From Conexibacter sp. CPCC 205762 (lineage in GTDB: Bacteria; Actinomycetota; Thermoleophilia; Solirubrobacterales; Solirubrobacteraceae), in assembly GCF_030646155.1 (NCBI RefSeq), contig NZ_JAUTDN010000015.1, positions 42,788-106,787 on the forward strand: 64,000 bases of DNA, in the 5' to 3' direction. The notes below the pieces were generated by a model, which saw nothing but the letters and a program-made list of their open reading frames with translations, ran no database searches and was not told the DNA's origin. Every line of letters begins with the position of its first letter. Position 1 is the stretch's first letter. Both the position numbers and the translations under genes were made by a program. Below are positions 17,428 to 27,511 of this stretch, one piece after another.

Positions 17428-18009
17428 ATGACGACGGCGATCGCAGACGAATTGCGCCGGCGCCTCGCCGGCGACGAGGCGTCAGCGAACGTCGACCTCG
17501 CGCACGAGACCGAGGCGGCGGTGCTGGTGCCGCTGTTCCTCGTCGGCGAGGAGCTGCACGCCGTCTTCACGAAGCGGCGCGAGGACATGAGACGTCACCC
17601 GGGCGAGATCTCGTTTCCGGGCGGCCGCCGCGACCACGAGCGCGAGCCGCTGCAGACGACGGCGCTGCGCGAGGCCGAGGAGGAGGTCGGGCTGACGCCC
17701 GCGTCGGTCGAGCTGGTCGGCACGCTGGCGCCGGTGCGGACGTTCGTGACCGGCTACGTGATCTACCCGCACGTCGGCCTGATCCCGCGGCCGGACACCG
17801 ACTGGGTCGTCAGCGAGAACGAGGTCGCGCAGGTGATGGAGCTGCCGCTGAAGGCGCTCGTCGCCGGCTTCGACAAGCGACCGGTCACGCGCCGCGGGAT
17901 GACCTGGTCGACCGACTCCTACGTCGTCGGCGACCACTTCATCTGGGGCGCGACGGCGCGGATACTGGGCGATCTGCTGGAGCGGATCGGCCCGCTCGGC
18001 TCGGCCTAG
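17428..18009 (+). CDS. Nudix hydrolase, coenzyme A pyrophosphatase type
   Basis: The protein has 193 residues. GEISFPGGRRDHEREP followed by ALREAEEEVGL is a complete Nudix box with the extra upstream element seen in CoA pyrophosphatases (NudL/NUDT7-like), which cleave CoA to 4'-phosphopantetheine and 3',5'-ADP. Substrate assignment is by family pattern. The ATG at 17428 is preceded by TATCCT with a gap of 9 bases and no Shine-Dalgarno, suggesting a separate leaderless start only 20 bases after the OsmC stop. The stop codon overlaps the convergent membrane-protein stop by three bases (CTAG). Confidence 0.85.
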   Translation: MTTAIADELRRRLAGDEASANVDLAHETEAAVLVPLFLVGEELHAVFTKRREDMRRHPGEISFPGGRRDHEREPLQTTALREAEEEVGLTPASVELVGTLAPVRTFVTGYVIYPHVGLIPRPDTDWVVSENEVAQVMELPLKALVAGFDKRPVTRRGMTWSTDSYVVGDHFIWGATARILGDLLERIGPLGSA

Positions 18010-18332
18010 TCGTCGCCGCGCCGCGACGCCCGCTCGGCGCGGAAGCGCTCCAGCGCCGCCTCGACGTCGTCCTCGTCCGGCTCCTCCGGCTCGCCCATCA
18101 GGCTCGCGACGGTCAGCTCCGCCTCGCCGCGAGCGCGGCGGCGCGAGTTGGTCGCCTCCAGCATCTGCTCGAGGTCCTCGGAGTCGCGCGCCGCCTCGGC
18201 GTCGGCGTGCTCGCGCGGCGTTCTCCAGCCGACCTGCGCCGCGCCGGAGCCGGGCGCGAAGAGCCCGATCGCGACGACGGCGATCAGGCCGAAGGCCACG
18301 ATCCCGAGGATGATCGCCACGAACGGGTCCAT
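18006..18332 (-). CDS. Small single-pass membrane protein
   Basis: The protein has 108 residues: one N-terminal membrane helix (about 4-27, FVAIILGIVAFGLIAVVAI), then a charged cytoplasmic tail rich in Glu, Asp and Arg with predicted helices (RDSEDLEQMLEATNSRRRAR). I recognise no named family. The start is supported by TAGACT 8 bases before the ATG and no Shine-Dalgarno. The tail resembles small actinobacterial envelope or division-associated proteins, but no function can be given. Confidence 0.75.
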   Translation of the reverse strand: MDPFVAIILGIVAFGLIAVVAIGLFAPGSGAAQVGWRTPREHADAEAARDSEDLEQMLEATNSRRRARGEAELTVASLMGEPEEPDEDDVEAALERFRAERASRRGDD

Positions 18333-18622
18333 GCGGGGCGAGTCTACCGGCGTCTTTCCGGTGCGACCCAAGTCCGCCGCAACTCCGCGCCCGCGCACGG
18401 GTTTCAGCAGTTGTCCGTGACGCCGCGGAGATCCCACCCGACGGCGGCGGCGTCCTCCCCGGCGCGGCCGCGCCCGCGGATTCGACGTCACGGCAGCCGA
18501 TGGGCCCAGTGGCTCCCGACCACAACATCGCCCCCCGTGGTCGGGAGTCGTTGGCGCTCGGCGCACCGCTCCGCGCCGCCCGCATCCGCACTGCGAGCGG
18601 ATGGTCGTATGCTCTCGCGCCG

Positions 18623-19672
18623 ATGATCGACCTCACCTGCGTGGTCCACGTCCACTCGCAGCACTCCGACGGGACCGGCACCGTGCCCGAGATCGCGGCC
18701 GCCGCTGCGGCCGCCGGCGCCGACGTGGTGCTGCTGACCGACCATGACACGCTCGCCGCCCGCTACCACGGCCACGAGCGCTGGCACGACTCCGTGCTCG
18801 TCTGCGTCGGGGAGGAGGTCACCAAGCGCCCCGGCCACCACTACCTCGCGTTCGGCCTCGACGACCCGGTCGACCATCGCCGCCTGACGCCGCAGCAGGT
18901 CGTCGACGCGGTGTCCGCCGCCGGCGGCTTCGGCTTCACCGCCCACCCCTTCTCGGTCGGCGTCAGACCGTTCCCGTTCGTGCCCGCGACCGGCTGGGAC
19001 GATCCCTTCCCGCAGGGCGCGACCGGCGCCGAGCTGTGGTCGCTCGTGACCGACACGCTGGAGCGGTTCGAGCACCGCCGCGACGCGCTCCGCTTCCTGC
19101 TGGCGCCGCGCGCCGCGCGCCAGCTCGACCATCCCCGCCGGGAGGCGCTCGCCGCCTGGGACCGCGCCGCGCAGACGCGCCGCGTCGTCGCGATCGGCGG
19201 CCTCGACGCGCACCAGTTCGGCCTGCGGCTGGCCGGCCGCGTGCCGCTGCGGATGATGAGCTACCGCCGCTCGTTCGAGCTGCTGCGCACGCACGTGCTG
19301 CTGGAGCGCCCGCCGAGCGGCGATGCCGACGCCGACCGCGCCGCCGTCTACGGAGCCCTGCGCGAGGGCCGCTGCTACATCGCCCGCGACGCGCTGGCCC
19401 CCGCCGGCGGCTTCCGCTTCTGGGCCGACGGCCCGACGCACGTCGAGATGGGCAGCGAGTCAGATGCCGGCGGCTTCACGCTGCACGTGCGGCTGCCGCG
19501 CAGAGCCGACGTCCGGATCGTCCGCGACGGCGCCGAGTTCGCGCGCGTCCACAGCGGCACGAGCCTCGACGCGCCGGCCCACGAGCCGGGCGTCTACCGC
19601 GTCGAGGCGAGCCTGCTGGACCACGGCCGCCCGCGCACCTGGGTCGTCTCCAACCCGATCTACCTGCGCTAG
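18623..19672 (+). CDS. PHP-domain metal-dependent phosphoesterase
   Basis: The protein has 349 residues. It opens with CVVHVHSQHSDGTGTVPEI, the first PHP metal-binding motif (HVHxxxSDG). VVLLTDHDTL supplies the second, and FTAHPFS and GGLDAHQFG supply later histidine/aspartate ligands. Such free-standing PHP proteins hydrolyse phosphoesters with a trinuclear metal centre; the substrate is unknown. A C-terminal beta domain of about 90 residues (about 260-349) is present. The ATG at 18623 matches the family start and has TATGCT 9 bases upstream with no Shine-Dalgarno, so a leaderless mRNA is likely. It converges on trxB across a strong hairpin. Confidence 0.85.
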   Translation: MIDLTCVVHVHSQHSDGTGTVPEIAAAAAAAGADVVLLTDHDTLAARYHGHERWHDSVLVCVGEEVTKRPGHHYLAFGLDDPVDHRRLTPQQVVDAVSAAGGFGFTAHPFSVGVRPFPFVPATGWDDPFPQGATGAELWSLVTDTLERFEHRRDALRFLLAPRAARQLDHPRREALAAWDRAAQTRRVVAIGGLDAHQFGLRLAGRVPLRMMSYRRSFELLRTHVLLERPPSGDADADRAAVYGALREGRCYIARDALAPAGGFRFWADGPTHVEMGSESDAGGFTLHVRLPRRADVRIVRDGAEFARVHSGTSLDAPAHEPGVYRVEASLLDHGRPRTWVVSNPIYLR

Positions 19673-19698
19673 CGCGCCGCGTCGGATGACGCGGCGCG
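19673..19698. terminator. Hairpin between convergent genes
   Basis: CGCGCCGCGTC and GACGCGGCGCG form a perfect 11-bp stem with the loop GGAT. It starts directly after the stop of the PHP gene and ends 7 bases before the trxB stop. It probably serves both transcripts, although neither side has a real T tract. Confidence 0.6.
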
Positions 19699-19705
19699 GG
19701 AGCGG

Positions 19706-20686
19706 TCAGGCCTGCAGCTCGACCGGGTCGGCCTCGCGCGCGGCGACGGCCGGCGGCGTGTCGCGCAGGTACCACTCGGCGTCGAGCGCGGCCTTGCAGC
19801 CGGAGGCGGCGGCGGTGATCGCCTGGCGGTAGGTGTGGTCGACGAGGTCGCCGGCGGCGAAGACGCCGCGCAGAGTCGTTCTGGTCGACAGCCCGCTCGT
19901 CTTGACGTAGCCGTTCTCGTCCAGCTCGACCTGACCGCCGAACAGCTCCGACTGCGGCTCGTGGCCGACCGCGATGAAGGCGCCGGTCGCGCTGTGCTCG
20001 AGGATCTCGCCCGTCTCGACGTGCTTGAGGCGGATCTTCTCCATCGCGCCTCTCTCGCCGGCGACGAACTCCTCCACGACGTACGGCGTCAGCCACTCGA
20101 TGTTGTGCGCCTCTCTGGCGCGGTCGAGCATGATCGCCGAGGCGCGGAACTCGTCGCGGCGGTTGACGATCACGACTCTGCCGGCGAACTTGGCGAGGAA
20201 GATCGCCTCCTCCATCGCCGAGTCGCCGCCGCCGACGATGACCGTCTCGTGCTCCTTGAAGAAGGCCGCGTCGCAGGTCGCGCAGTAGGAGACGCCGCGG
20301 CCGGAGAGGTCGACCTCTCCGGGCACGCCGAGCTTCTTGTGCTGGGCGCCGGTCGCGAGCACGACCGCCTTCGCCTTGTAGGCGTCGTCACCGACCCAGA
20401 CGGTGTGGATGCCGCCGTCGGACAGCTCGACGCTCGTCACGTCGTCGGTGATGAAGCGCGTCCCGAAGCGCTCGGCCTGGTCGCGGAACTCCTGCATCAT
20501 CACCGGGCCCATGACGCCTTCTCTGTAGCCCGGGTAGTTCTCGACCTCGGTCGTCTGCTGGAGCAGGCCGCCCCAGGCGAAGCCCTCGATCACGAGCGGT
20601 CTCAGATCGGCGCGAGCGGTGTAGAGCGCCGCGGTGTAACCGGCCGGACCGCTGCCGACGATGATCACGTTCTCGACGTCTGACAT
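19706..20686 (-). CDS. trxB: Thioredoxin reductase
   Basis: The flavoprotein reduces thioredoxin with NADPH in the cytosol. It has 326 residues, near the usual 310-330. The FAD-binding GSGPAGYTAALYTARADL is at residues 9-26. The redox CATC motif (SYCATCDAAFF) is near residue 135. The NADPH-binding VGGGDSAMEEA and the final FAD motif GVFAAGDLVDHTYRQ are also present. The ATG at 20686 gives the normal start; an in-frame TTG at 20719 would add 11 odd residues. GGAG lies about 11 bases upstream. No thioredoxin gene is adjacent. It may be transcribed apart from the flippase-like gene beyond the hairpin at 20747. Confidence 0.95.
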   Translation of the reverse strand: MSDVENVIIVGSGPAGYTAALYTARADLRPLVIEGFAWGGLLQQTTEVENYPGYREGVMGPVMMQEFRDQAERFGTRFITDDVTSVELSDGGIHTVWVGDDAYKAKAVVLATGAQHKKLGVPGEVDLSGRGVSYCATCDAAFFKEHETVIVGGGDSAMEEAIFLAKFAGRVVIVNRRDEFRASAIMLDRAREAHNIEWLTPYVVEEFVAGERGAMEKIRLKHVETGEILEHSATGAFIAVGHEPQSELFGGQVELDENGYVKTSGLSTRTTLRGVFAAGDLVDHTYRQAITAAASGCKAALDAEWYLRDTPPAVAAREADPVELQA

Positions 20687-20746
20687 GGGTGCTGATGCTC
20701 CGATCCGGGGGTCGCTCAATACTTCATTTATGATAGCGCCCCGCGG

Positions 20747-20766
20747 CAGGGTCCGCAGGGACCCTG
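20747..20766 (-). terminator. Terminator-like hairpin after the flippase-like gene
   Basis: CAGGGTCC and GGACCCTG form a perfect 8-bp stem with a 4-base loop, just beyond the stop of the minus-strand membrane protein. There is no T tract; CGCTATCATA follows on the minus strand and could contain the trxB -10 (TATCAT). Confidence 0.4.
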
Positions 20767-20770
20767 GAGC

Positions 20771-21865
20771 TTACGCTCGCACCGGTTCTCGCCGCCACGA
20801 CTCGACTCTCTTGCGAAGGCCGAAGTAGGCGAGGATCCCCGGGATCGTCGGCAGCCAGAACGCCAGCAGCCGGTAGGCGAGCACCGCCAGCACCGCGAGC
20901 GAGCCGGCGACGCCGAACGCGACGAAGGCGCCGATCATGCCGCCGTCGACGCCGCCGATGCCGCCCGGCAGCGGCAGCAGGTTGCCGAGCATGCCGACGA
21001 AGTAGCCCTGGATCACGACGGCCAGCGGCGGCGCGTCGCCGAAGGCGTGGAAGCAGGCCCACAGGATCGCGACGTTGAAGATCCACCAGGTCGCGACGCC
21101 GAACATCGCGCGGTCGGGATGGCGGACCTTGTGCAGCGCGAAGCGGATCCCGCCGCGCATCGAGGCCGGGCCGAGCGCGAGCCGCCGCAGCCACTTGGCC
21201 GTCTTCGGCCGTCTCGCCGACATCCGCTCGATCCGCTGCGGGAAGTCCTCCGGCACGAACACGAGCGGGACGAAGATCGCGACGCCGACGAGCCCGACGA
21301 TCGCGGGCAGGATCGTCAGGCCGAACGGCGCCGGCCCCGGGAACAGCCCGGTCCGCAGGCCGAGCCCGCAGACGATCATCGCCGCCACGTAGACGCCGTA
21401 CAGCAGCACGAGGAAGGCGATCATCCGCTCGGCGACCTCGCGCCGCGGCAGGCCGGCACGGCGCAGCGCCCACGCGGTCAGCGCGACGCCGCCGGCGCCG
21501 CCGGCCGCGAACAGGCGCGTCGCCGCGAGGCTCGCCATCGTCATCAGGTAGCTGTCGCGCAGCGTCACGCGCGAGCCGGGCGGGATGTGGATGCCGTGGA
21601 AGAGCGCGATGTAGCTGCCCATCGAGAGGATCTCGAAGGCGAGCGCCGCCGCCAGCCAGGCGTGGTCGCCCTCGGTCACTCTGTCCCAGGTGTCCTTCAT
21701 GCCGCCGATCTCGGGCAGCACGAAGTAGAGGAAGGCGAGGATCGCCACGATGAAGATGCCGGAGAGGATCAGCTGGCGCCGCGTGATCTGGATCCGCGGC
21801 ATCTCCTCGTCGTCGTGACCGTGCTCCTCGTCCGGATGCGGCTCCTTGACGGGCGCGTCGGTCAT
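20771..21865 (-). CDS. Flippase-like integral membrane protein (UPF0104 / LPG-synthase TM type)
   Basis: The protein has 364 residues with a charged, His/Glu-rich cytoplasmic N-terminus and about eight membrane helices. GGAGGVALTAWALRRAG and LLPLPGGIGGVDGGMIGAF are the signature segments of the lysylphosphatidylglycerol-synthetase-like flippase domain. This domain moves lipids or polyprenol-linked sugars across the membrane; the substrate is unknown here and no synthase domain is fused. The ATG is at 21863-21865. It starts 4 bases after the stop of the upstream PAP2-like gene, so the two form an operon concerned with membrane lipid handling. Confidence 0.85.
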   Translation of the reverse strand: MTDAPVKEPHPDEEHGHDDEEMPRIQITRRQLILSGIFIVAILAFLYFVLPEIGGMKDTWDRVTEGDHAWLAAALAFEILSMGSYIALFHGIHIPPGSRVTLRDSYLMTMASLAATRLFAAGGAGGVALTAWALRRAGLPRREVAERMIAFLVLLYGVYVAAMIVCGLGLRTGLFPGPAPFGLTILPAIVGLVGVAIFVPLVFVPEDFPQRIERMSARRPKTAKWLRRLALGPASMRGGIRFALHKVRHPDRAMFGVATWWIFNVAILWACFHAFGDAPPLAVVIQGYFVGMLGNLLPLPGGIGGVDGGMIGAFVAFGVAGSLAVLAVLAYRLLAFWLPTIPGILAYFGLRKRVESWRREPVRA

Positions 21866-21869
21866 CGCG

Positions 21870-22802
21870 TCAGCCTCGCGCTCTGAACTCGAGCGCCTGT
21901 ACGGCTCTGGAGATCGCGCTCGCGGCCGGTGACAGGGCGGGCGCGGCGGCGCGCACGCCCTCGGTCAGCGCGAGCCCGGCGAGCAGGTCGATCACGTAGT
22001 GCTCGCCGAGGTAGACGAGCGCCAGCCCGAGCGTGCCGGCATAGGTCCAGCCGACGATCCCGGAGATCGGGCCGGCCTCCTGCAGCAGGTGTGCGGCGTT
22101 TACGGAGGTCGCGAAGTGCAGGGACGGCATGGCAGCCAAGGGGTTTCCCGCGAACAGAGAGTAGAGGGGCCCCCAGCGGTGCTTCCAGAACTGCTCGCCG
22201 TACTCGATCATCATCCGCCGCACGCGCGTGTGGTCGGCGTCGTCGAGTCTGCCCTGCTGGTGGGCGTACCAGGGCGGCGCGGTCGGCACGAGCCAGTAGA
22301 CGAGCGCGCCGAGGTCGAAGACGGCGTAGGTGGTGACGGCGGCGCGCCCGAATCTCTCGCGTCTGCGCAGCAGGATGTACGCGGTCGTCGCGTGCGGCAC
22401 CGCGAACCACAGCCAGTGCGACCAGACCAGCACCTTCTCGATCGGGCGGATGCTGCCGGGCGCCGACAGCAGCCGCTGGAGCCGCAGCGTCGGCGGCGTG
22501 CCGAGGCCGATCACGGTGTCGACTCTGACCGGGTAGTCGACGTGCACGCGCCGCTGCGCCGCCTCCGGATCGTCGTGCGGCATCTCGTATGCGGCGAGGT
22601 ACGCCCACATCTGCAGCGTGCAGGTCAGAACGTCGCGGGTGCGAGAGCGCGGGACGACCACGCAGAGGGCGACCGGCGCTGCCGCAGAGGCTGCCAGCAC
22701 GACCGGTTTCGGGACGCGCATGCGCCGGCGCACGAGGGGTGCGGCGACGCCGGCCACCAGGACAGTCCAGGCGGCGGCTCGGAGGGCCTTCGACTTCCGC
22801 AA
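21870..22802 (-). CDS. PAP2/AUR1-like membrane phosphatase or lipid transferase
   Basis: The 310-residue protein has several membrane helices and the PAP2-type active-site halves: MPSLHFATSV (about residue 230) and LGEHYVIDLLAG (about 270). The charged surroundings RRMMIEYGEQFWKHRWG are typical of the PAP2_3/inositolphosphotransferase-like branch. Enzymes of this group remove or transfer a phospho-headgroup from lipids. A TTG start at 22802 is used because TATACT lies 9 bases upstream with nothing resembling a Shine-Dalgarno. A GTG at 22832 (AAGGAG only 2 bases upstream) and a GTG at 22892 are alternatives. It overlaps the promoter of the divergent enoyl-CoA hydratase gene only if the longest form is used. 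Confidence 0.75.
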   Translation of the reverse strand: MRKSKALRAAAWTVLVAGVAAPLVRRRMRVPKPVVLAASAAAPVALCVVVPRSRTRDVLTCTLQMWAYLAAYEMPHDDPEAAQRRVHVDYPVRVDTVIGLGTPPTLRLQRLLSAPGSIRPIEKVLVWSHWLWFAVPHATTAYILLRRRERFGRAAVTTYAVFDLGALVYWLVPTAPPWYAHQQGRLDDADHTRVRRMMIEYGEQFWKHRWGPLYSLFAGNPLAAMPSLHFATSVNAAHLLQEAGPISGIVGWTYAGTLGLALVYLGEHYVIDLLAGLALTEGVRAAAPALSPAASAISRAVQALEFRARG

Positions 22803-22897
22803 AGCGCCGGGAGTATATGAGGGTCGTCTCACAACTCCTTCACACGTGTCGCAGGATCGGCGCCGATGTCCGCCGTTCGGCCATAGGATCACGGGCC

Positions 22898-23710
22898 ATG
22901 AGCGCCTACGAGCCCGTGCACGAATACGCCACGGTCACCCTTCACCGGGCCGGCGCGGTCGCCCGCATCGAGCTGAACCGCCCCGACAAGATGAACGCCT
23001 GGGACACGCAGCTCGGGCTCGACCTGCGCGCGGCGGTCGAGCAGGTGCGCGACGACGACACGATCCGCGCGGTGCTGCTCACCGGCGCCGGCCGCGGCTT
23101 CTCCTCCGGCGCCGACCTGTCGGCCGGCTTCGAGCCGACGCCCGAGGGCCATCCGGACGTGCACACGGCGCTCGTCGAGCGCTACCACCCGATCATCAGC
23201 GGGCTGCGCGAGCTGCCGAAGCCGGTCGTCGCCGCCGTCCACGGCCCCGCCGTCGGGATCGGCTGCTCGCTCGCGCTCGCCGCCGACCTCGTGCTCGCGG
23301 CCGAGTCGGCCTACTTCCTGCTGGCGTTCGTCAACATCGGGCTCGTGCCCGACGGCGGCTCCTCCGCCTTCATCCCGGCCCGCATCGGCTTCACCCGCGC
23401 GATCGAGCTGGCGCTGCTGGGCGAGCGGCTGCCGGCGCCCAAGGCGCTCGAGTGGGGGCTGATCAACGCCGTCCACCCCGACGCCGAGCTGCCCGCCGCG
23501 GCCGACACGCTCGCCGCGCGCCTCGCCGCCGGGCCGACGCGCTCCTACGCCGGCACCAAGCGGCAGCTCAACAGCTGGGTCTACGAAGGCTTCGGCGCGC
23601 AGCTGGAGTTGGAGGCCGCGATCCAGCAGGAGCAGGCGGCCAGCAGCGACTTCGCGGAGGGGGCGCTCGCATTTCTGCAGAAGCGGGCGCCTGAGTTCAA
23701 AGGTGTCTGA
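22898..23710 (+). CDS. Enoyl-CoA hydratase/isomerase family protein
   Basis: The protein has 270 residues with the crotonase fold. ARIELNRPDKMNAWD is the N-terminal signature, RGFSSGADLSAGF and HGPAVGIGCSLALAADLVLA form the oxyanion hole region, and GLVPDGGSSAFIPARIG contains the acidic position. This pattern fits 2-(1,2-epoxy-1,2-dihydrophenyl)acetyl-CoA isomerase-like (PaaG) or general enoyl-CoA hydratases. The exact substrate is not set by context, since the neighbours are respiratory genes. The ATG has TAGGAT 8 bases upstream and no Shine-Dalgarno. Its 3' end slightly overlaps the open frame leading into ctaC. Confidence 0.87.
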   Translation: MSAYEPVHEYATVTLHRAGAVARIELNRPDKMNAWDTQLGLDLRAAVEQVRDDDTIRAVLLTGAGRGFSSGADLSAGFEPTPEGHPDVHTALVERYHPIISGLRELPKPVVAAVHGPAVGIGCSLALAADLVLAAESAYFLLAFVNIGLVPDGGSSAFIPARIGFTRAIELALLGERLPAPKALEWGLINAVHPDAELPAAADTLAARLAAGPTRSYAGTKRQLNSWVYEGFGAQLELEAAIQQEQAASSDFAEGALAFLQKRAPEFKGV

Positions 23711-23825
23711 GGTGGTCAGAGTGCAGGGAAAAGCCCGTCGCGACGGGGGTTCTGCGGACCCTAGGTTCCAGAGCGGGGCACGTGGCGCAGCATCCGGCGG
23801 CGCGGTGGGTAGAATCCGCGCCGCC

Positions 23826-24716
23826 TTGCGACCTGAAACTGCTTCCATTCGCCGCCGCGCTGTCGCGGCCCTGCTGCTCGCGACGATCGGATCGCTCGTC
23901 TTCGCCAGCGGCGCGTTCGCCGACTTCCTCACCCCTGAATCGGGTGGCTCGCCGAACGCAGACCAGATCGACTCGCTCTACAAGATCGTCCTCTACATCG
24001 CGATCGTCGTTTTCATCGTGGTCGAGGGCGCGCTCTTCTACTCGATCTGGAGATTCCGCGCCAAGAAGGGCGCCGTTGCCGCGCAGATCCACGGCAACAC
24101 CCGTCTCGAGATCTCCTGGACCGTCGGCGCCGCGCTGATCCTCGTCGCGCTGGCCGCCGTCACCTTCTCGAAGCTGAGCTCGATCCAGGACCCGCCCAAC
24201 AGCGGCAAGGACGGCCTCCAGCTCGCCGACGGCGTGCTGACCGCGTCGACCGACATGCCGAAGCCGCCCAACGGCAAGTCGCTGACGATCTGCGTCACCG
24301 GCCGCCAGTACATCTGGCGCTACACCTACGGCGCGGAATGCCAGAGAAACGCCTTCGGCCTCGTCTACTCCTACGAGGAGATGGTGGTCCCGGCGAACAC
24401 GACCGTCGTGCTCGACATCCAGGCGACCGACGTCATCCATTCTTGGTGGATCCCGAAGCTCGGCGGCAAGTTCGACGCCGTGCCGGGGTACAGAAACTAC
24501 ACCTGGTTCAAGGCCCCAAAGGCCGGCGAGACCTACAGAGGGCAGTGCGCCGAGCTGTGCGGGCGCAACCATGCCGACATGACGGCGCGTGTCCGCGTCG
24601 TGACCCCGCAGGCGTATGAGGCGTGGGTCGACCAGCAAAGAAGCGACATCGCCGACGCGGACAGAGAGGTCCAACAGTTGCGCGAGCAGCTCACGCGCGA
24701 CGGCGACCTCAACTAG
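23826..24716 (+). CDS. ctaC: Cytochrome c oxidase subunit II (cluster 1)
   Basis: This subunit carries the CuA centre that takes electrons from cytochrome c outside the membrane. It has a signal peptide ending ASGAFA, two membrane helices (about 55-80 and 100-122), DVIHSWWIP with the first CuA histidine, and CAELCGRNHADM with both cysteines, histidine and methionine. No cytochrome c domain is fused. The C-terminus is a short charged coil. The TTG at 23826 is chosen because TAGAAT lies 10 bases upstream and the signal peptide follows at once. A GTG at 23805 and a GTG at 23703 in frame are alternatives. It is followed by ctaD after 21 bases. Confidence 0.93.
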   Translation: MRPETASIRRRAVAALLLATIGSLVFASGAFADFLTPESGGSPNADQIDSLYKIVLYIAIVVFIVVEGALFYSIWRFRAKKGAVAAQIHGNTRLEISWTVGAALILVALAAVTFSKLSSIQDPPNSGKDGLQLADGVLTASTDMPKPPNGKSLTICVTGRQYIWRYTYGAECQRNAFGLVYSYEEMVVPANTTVVLDIQATDVIHSWWIPKLGGKFDAVPGYRNYTWFKAPKAGETYRGQCAELCGRNHADMTARVRVVTPQAYEAWVDQQRSDIADADREVQQLREQLTRDGDLN

Positions 24717-24737
24717 GGAAAAGGAACCCGACCGATC

Positions 24738-26438
24738 ATGGCAACCACCGACTTCGCGACGCAGCCCGTGCCGCAGGTGCTCGCCCACGAGGTCCACAAG
24801 GAGCGCCAGAAGGCGCGGTGGATCGACTGGGTGACGACAACCGATCACAAGAAGATCGGGATTCTCTACATCGTCTTCACGTTCGGCTTCTTCCTTGTCG
24901 GCGGCATCGAGGCGCTGCTCATCCGCCTCCAGCTGGCGACGCCGAACAACAACTTCCTCACGCCTGAGCATTACAACGAGCTGTTCACGCTCCACGGCAC
25001 GACGATGATCTTCCTCTTCGTCGTACCGATCATGGCGGGCTTCGCGAACTACTTCCTGCCGCTGATGCTCGGCGCGCGGGACATGGCCTTCCCGCGTCTG
25101 AACGCGCTCTCCTTCTGGCTGCTCGCGTTCGGCGGCATCGTCTTCTACGCGTCGCTGCTGTGGCAGCCGCCGGAGGCCGGCTGGTTCTCCTACACCCCGC
25201 TCTCGAACGAGATGTTCACGCCGAGCGGCGGTCAGGACGCGTGGATCTTCCTGATCCACATCACCGGCATCTCCTCGCTCGTCGGCGCGGTCAACTTCTA
25301 CGCGACGATCGTCAACATGCGCGCGCCCGGCATGGGCTGGGGCCGTCTGCCGCTGTTCGCGTGGACGATCCTGATCTACGCGCTGCTGCTGATCCTCGCG
25401 CTCCCCGTCATCGCGGGCGCGGTCACGATGCTGCTGACCGACCGCCACTTCGGGACGCACTTCTTCGACCCGACCGAGGGCGGCTCGCCGATCCTCTGGC
25501 AGCACCTCTTCTGGTTCTTCGGCCATCCAGAGGTGTACATCATGATCCTGCCGGGCTTCGGGATCATCTCGGAGATCCTGCCGGTCTTCGCCCGCAAGCC
25601 GATCTTCGGCTACAAGGCGATCGCCGCCTCGACCGCCGTGATCGCCTTCCTGGCGGCGCTCGTGTGGGCTCACCACATGTTCGCGGTGCCGGTGCCGACC
25701 GTCGTGCTCGGCTTCTTCATGCTGTCGTCCTTCCTGATCGCCGTCCCGACGGGCGTCAAGATCTTCAACTGGATCGCGACGCTGTGGCGTGGCTCGATCG
25801 TGACGGCGTCGCCGCTGTACTTCGCGGTCGGCTTCATCTCGATCTTCGTGATCGGCGGCATCACCGGCATCTTCCTCGCCGTCTTCCCCGTCGACTGGCA
25901 GCTGACCGACACGTACTTCGTCGTCGCTCACTTCCACTACGTGCTGATGGGCGGCGCGGTCTTCACGATCTTCGCGGGCCTCTACTACTGGTACCCGAAG
26001 ATGACCGGCCGTCTCTGCAACGAGACGCTCGCGAAGGTGTCGTTCTGGTGGATGTTCGTCGGCTTCAACATGACGTTCCTGGTCCAGCACGCGGCCGGCC
26101 TCTCGGGCATGCCGCGGCGCATCTACCAGTACCCGGGCGACGCCGGCTGGACGCTGTACAACCAGATCTCGACCGTCGGCTCGTTCGTACTCGGCGTCGG
26201 CATCCTGATCAGCCTCGTGAACTTCATCCGCAGCTACAAGAACGGCGCGATCGCGGGTCCCGACCCGTGGAAGGGCAACACGCTGGAGTGGTTCACCACC
26301 TCTCCCCCGCCGGTCAACAACTTCGACGAGGTCCCGCGGGTCCGCTCCGTCGAGCCGATGAAGGACATTCGCCGTCAGGTCGAGCGTCAGTCCGGCATCG
26401 AGCACGAGACCGCCACGACGCCGCACGCGAACGCGTAG
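24738..26438 (+). CDS. ctaD: Cytochrome c oxidase subunit I, A1 type (cluster 1)
   Basis: This is the catalytic subunit with heme a, heme a3 and CuB, reducing oxygen and pumping protons. It has 566 residues with twelve membrane helices. ELFTLHGTTMIFLF holds a low-spin heme histidine. WFFGHPEVYIMILPGFG holds the CuB histidine, the cross-linked tyrosine and the glutamate that defines the A1 (D-channel) group. HHMF and HFHYVLMGG hold the remaining ligands. The ATG has AAAAGGA upstream. It is cotranscribed with ctaC. The TAG stop forms part of a TAGGCT hexamer that may act as the -10 of ctaB. Confidence 0.96.
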   Translation: MATTDFATQPVPQVLAHEVHKERQKARWIDWVTTTDHKKIGILYIVFTFGFFLVGGIEALLIRLQLATPNNNFLTPEHYNELFTLHGTTMIFLFVVPIMAGFANYFLPLMLGARDMAFPRLNALSFWLLAFGGIVFYASLLWQPPEAGWFSYTPLSNEMFTPSGGQDAWIFLIHITGISSLVGAVNFYATIVNMRAPGMGWGRLPLFAWTILIYALLLILALPVIAGAVTMLLTDRHFGTHFFDPTEGGSPILWQHLFWFFGHPEVYIMILPGFGIISEILPVFARKPIFGYKAIAASTAVIAFLAALVWAHHMFAVPVPTVVLGFFMLSSFLIAVPTGVKIFNWIATLWRGSIVTASPLYFAVGFISIFVIGGITGIFLAVFPVDWQLTDTYFVVAHFHYVLMGGAVFTIFAGLYYWYPKMTGRLCNETLAKVSFWWMFVGFNMTFLVQHAAGLSGMPRRIYQYPGDAGWTLYNQISTVGSFVLGVGILISLVNFIRSYKNGAIAGPDPWKGNTLEWFTTSPPPVNNFDEVPRVRSVEPMKDIRRQVERQSGIEHETATTPHANA

Positions 26439-26448
26439 GCTCACCGTC

Positions 26449-27354
<906 letters not shown>

Positions 27355-27395
27355 ACTTCTTTGAACCCGACTCACCCGTAGAACTCGAGGACACC

Positions 27396-27506
27396 ATGGA
27401 CCGCCGACTCGCTCGCAAGAACATCCGCTCCGCGCTGATCGCCACGGCGGTCTGCGTCTTCATGTTCGGCGCGTCGTTCCTGGCCGCCGCGATCTACATC
27501 TCCTAG
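27396..27506 (+). CDS. 36-residue membrane protein of oxidase cluster 1
   Basis: The tiny protein is MDRRLARKNIRSALIA followed by one membrane helix (about 12-34). The ATG has GAGG about six bases upstream. It lies between ctaB and the following 83-residue membrane protein in the same direction, so it is probably an oxidase accessory or small structural subunit. I recognise no named family at this size. Confidence 0.6.
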   Translation: MDRRLARKNIRSALIATAVCVFMFGASFLAAAIYIS

Positions 27507-27511
27507 GAACC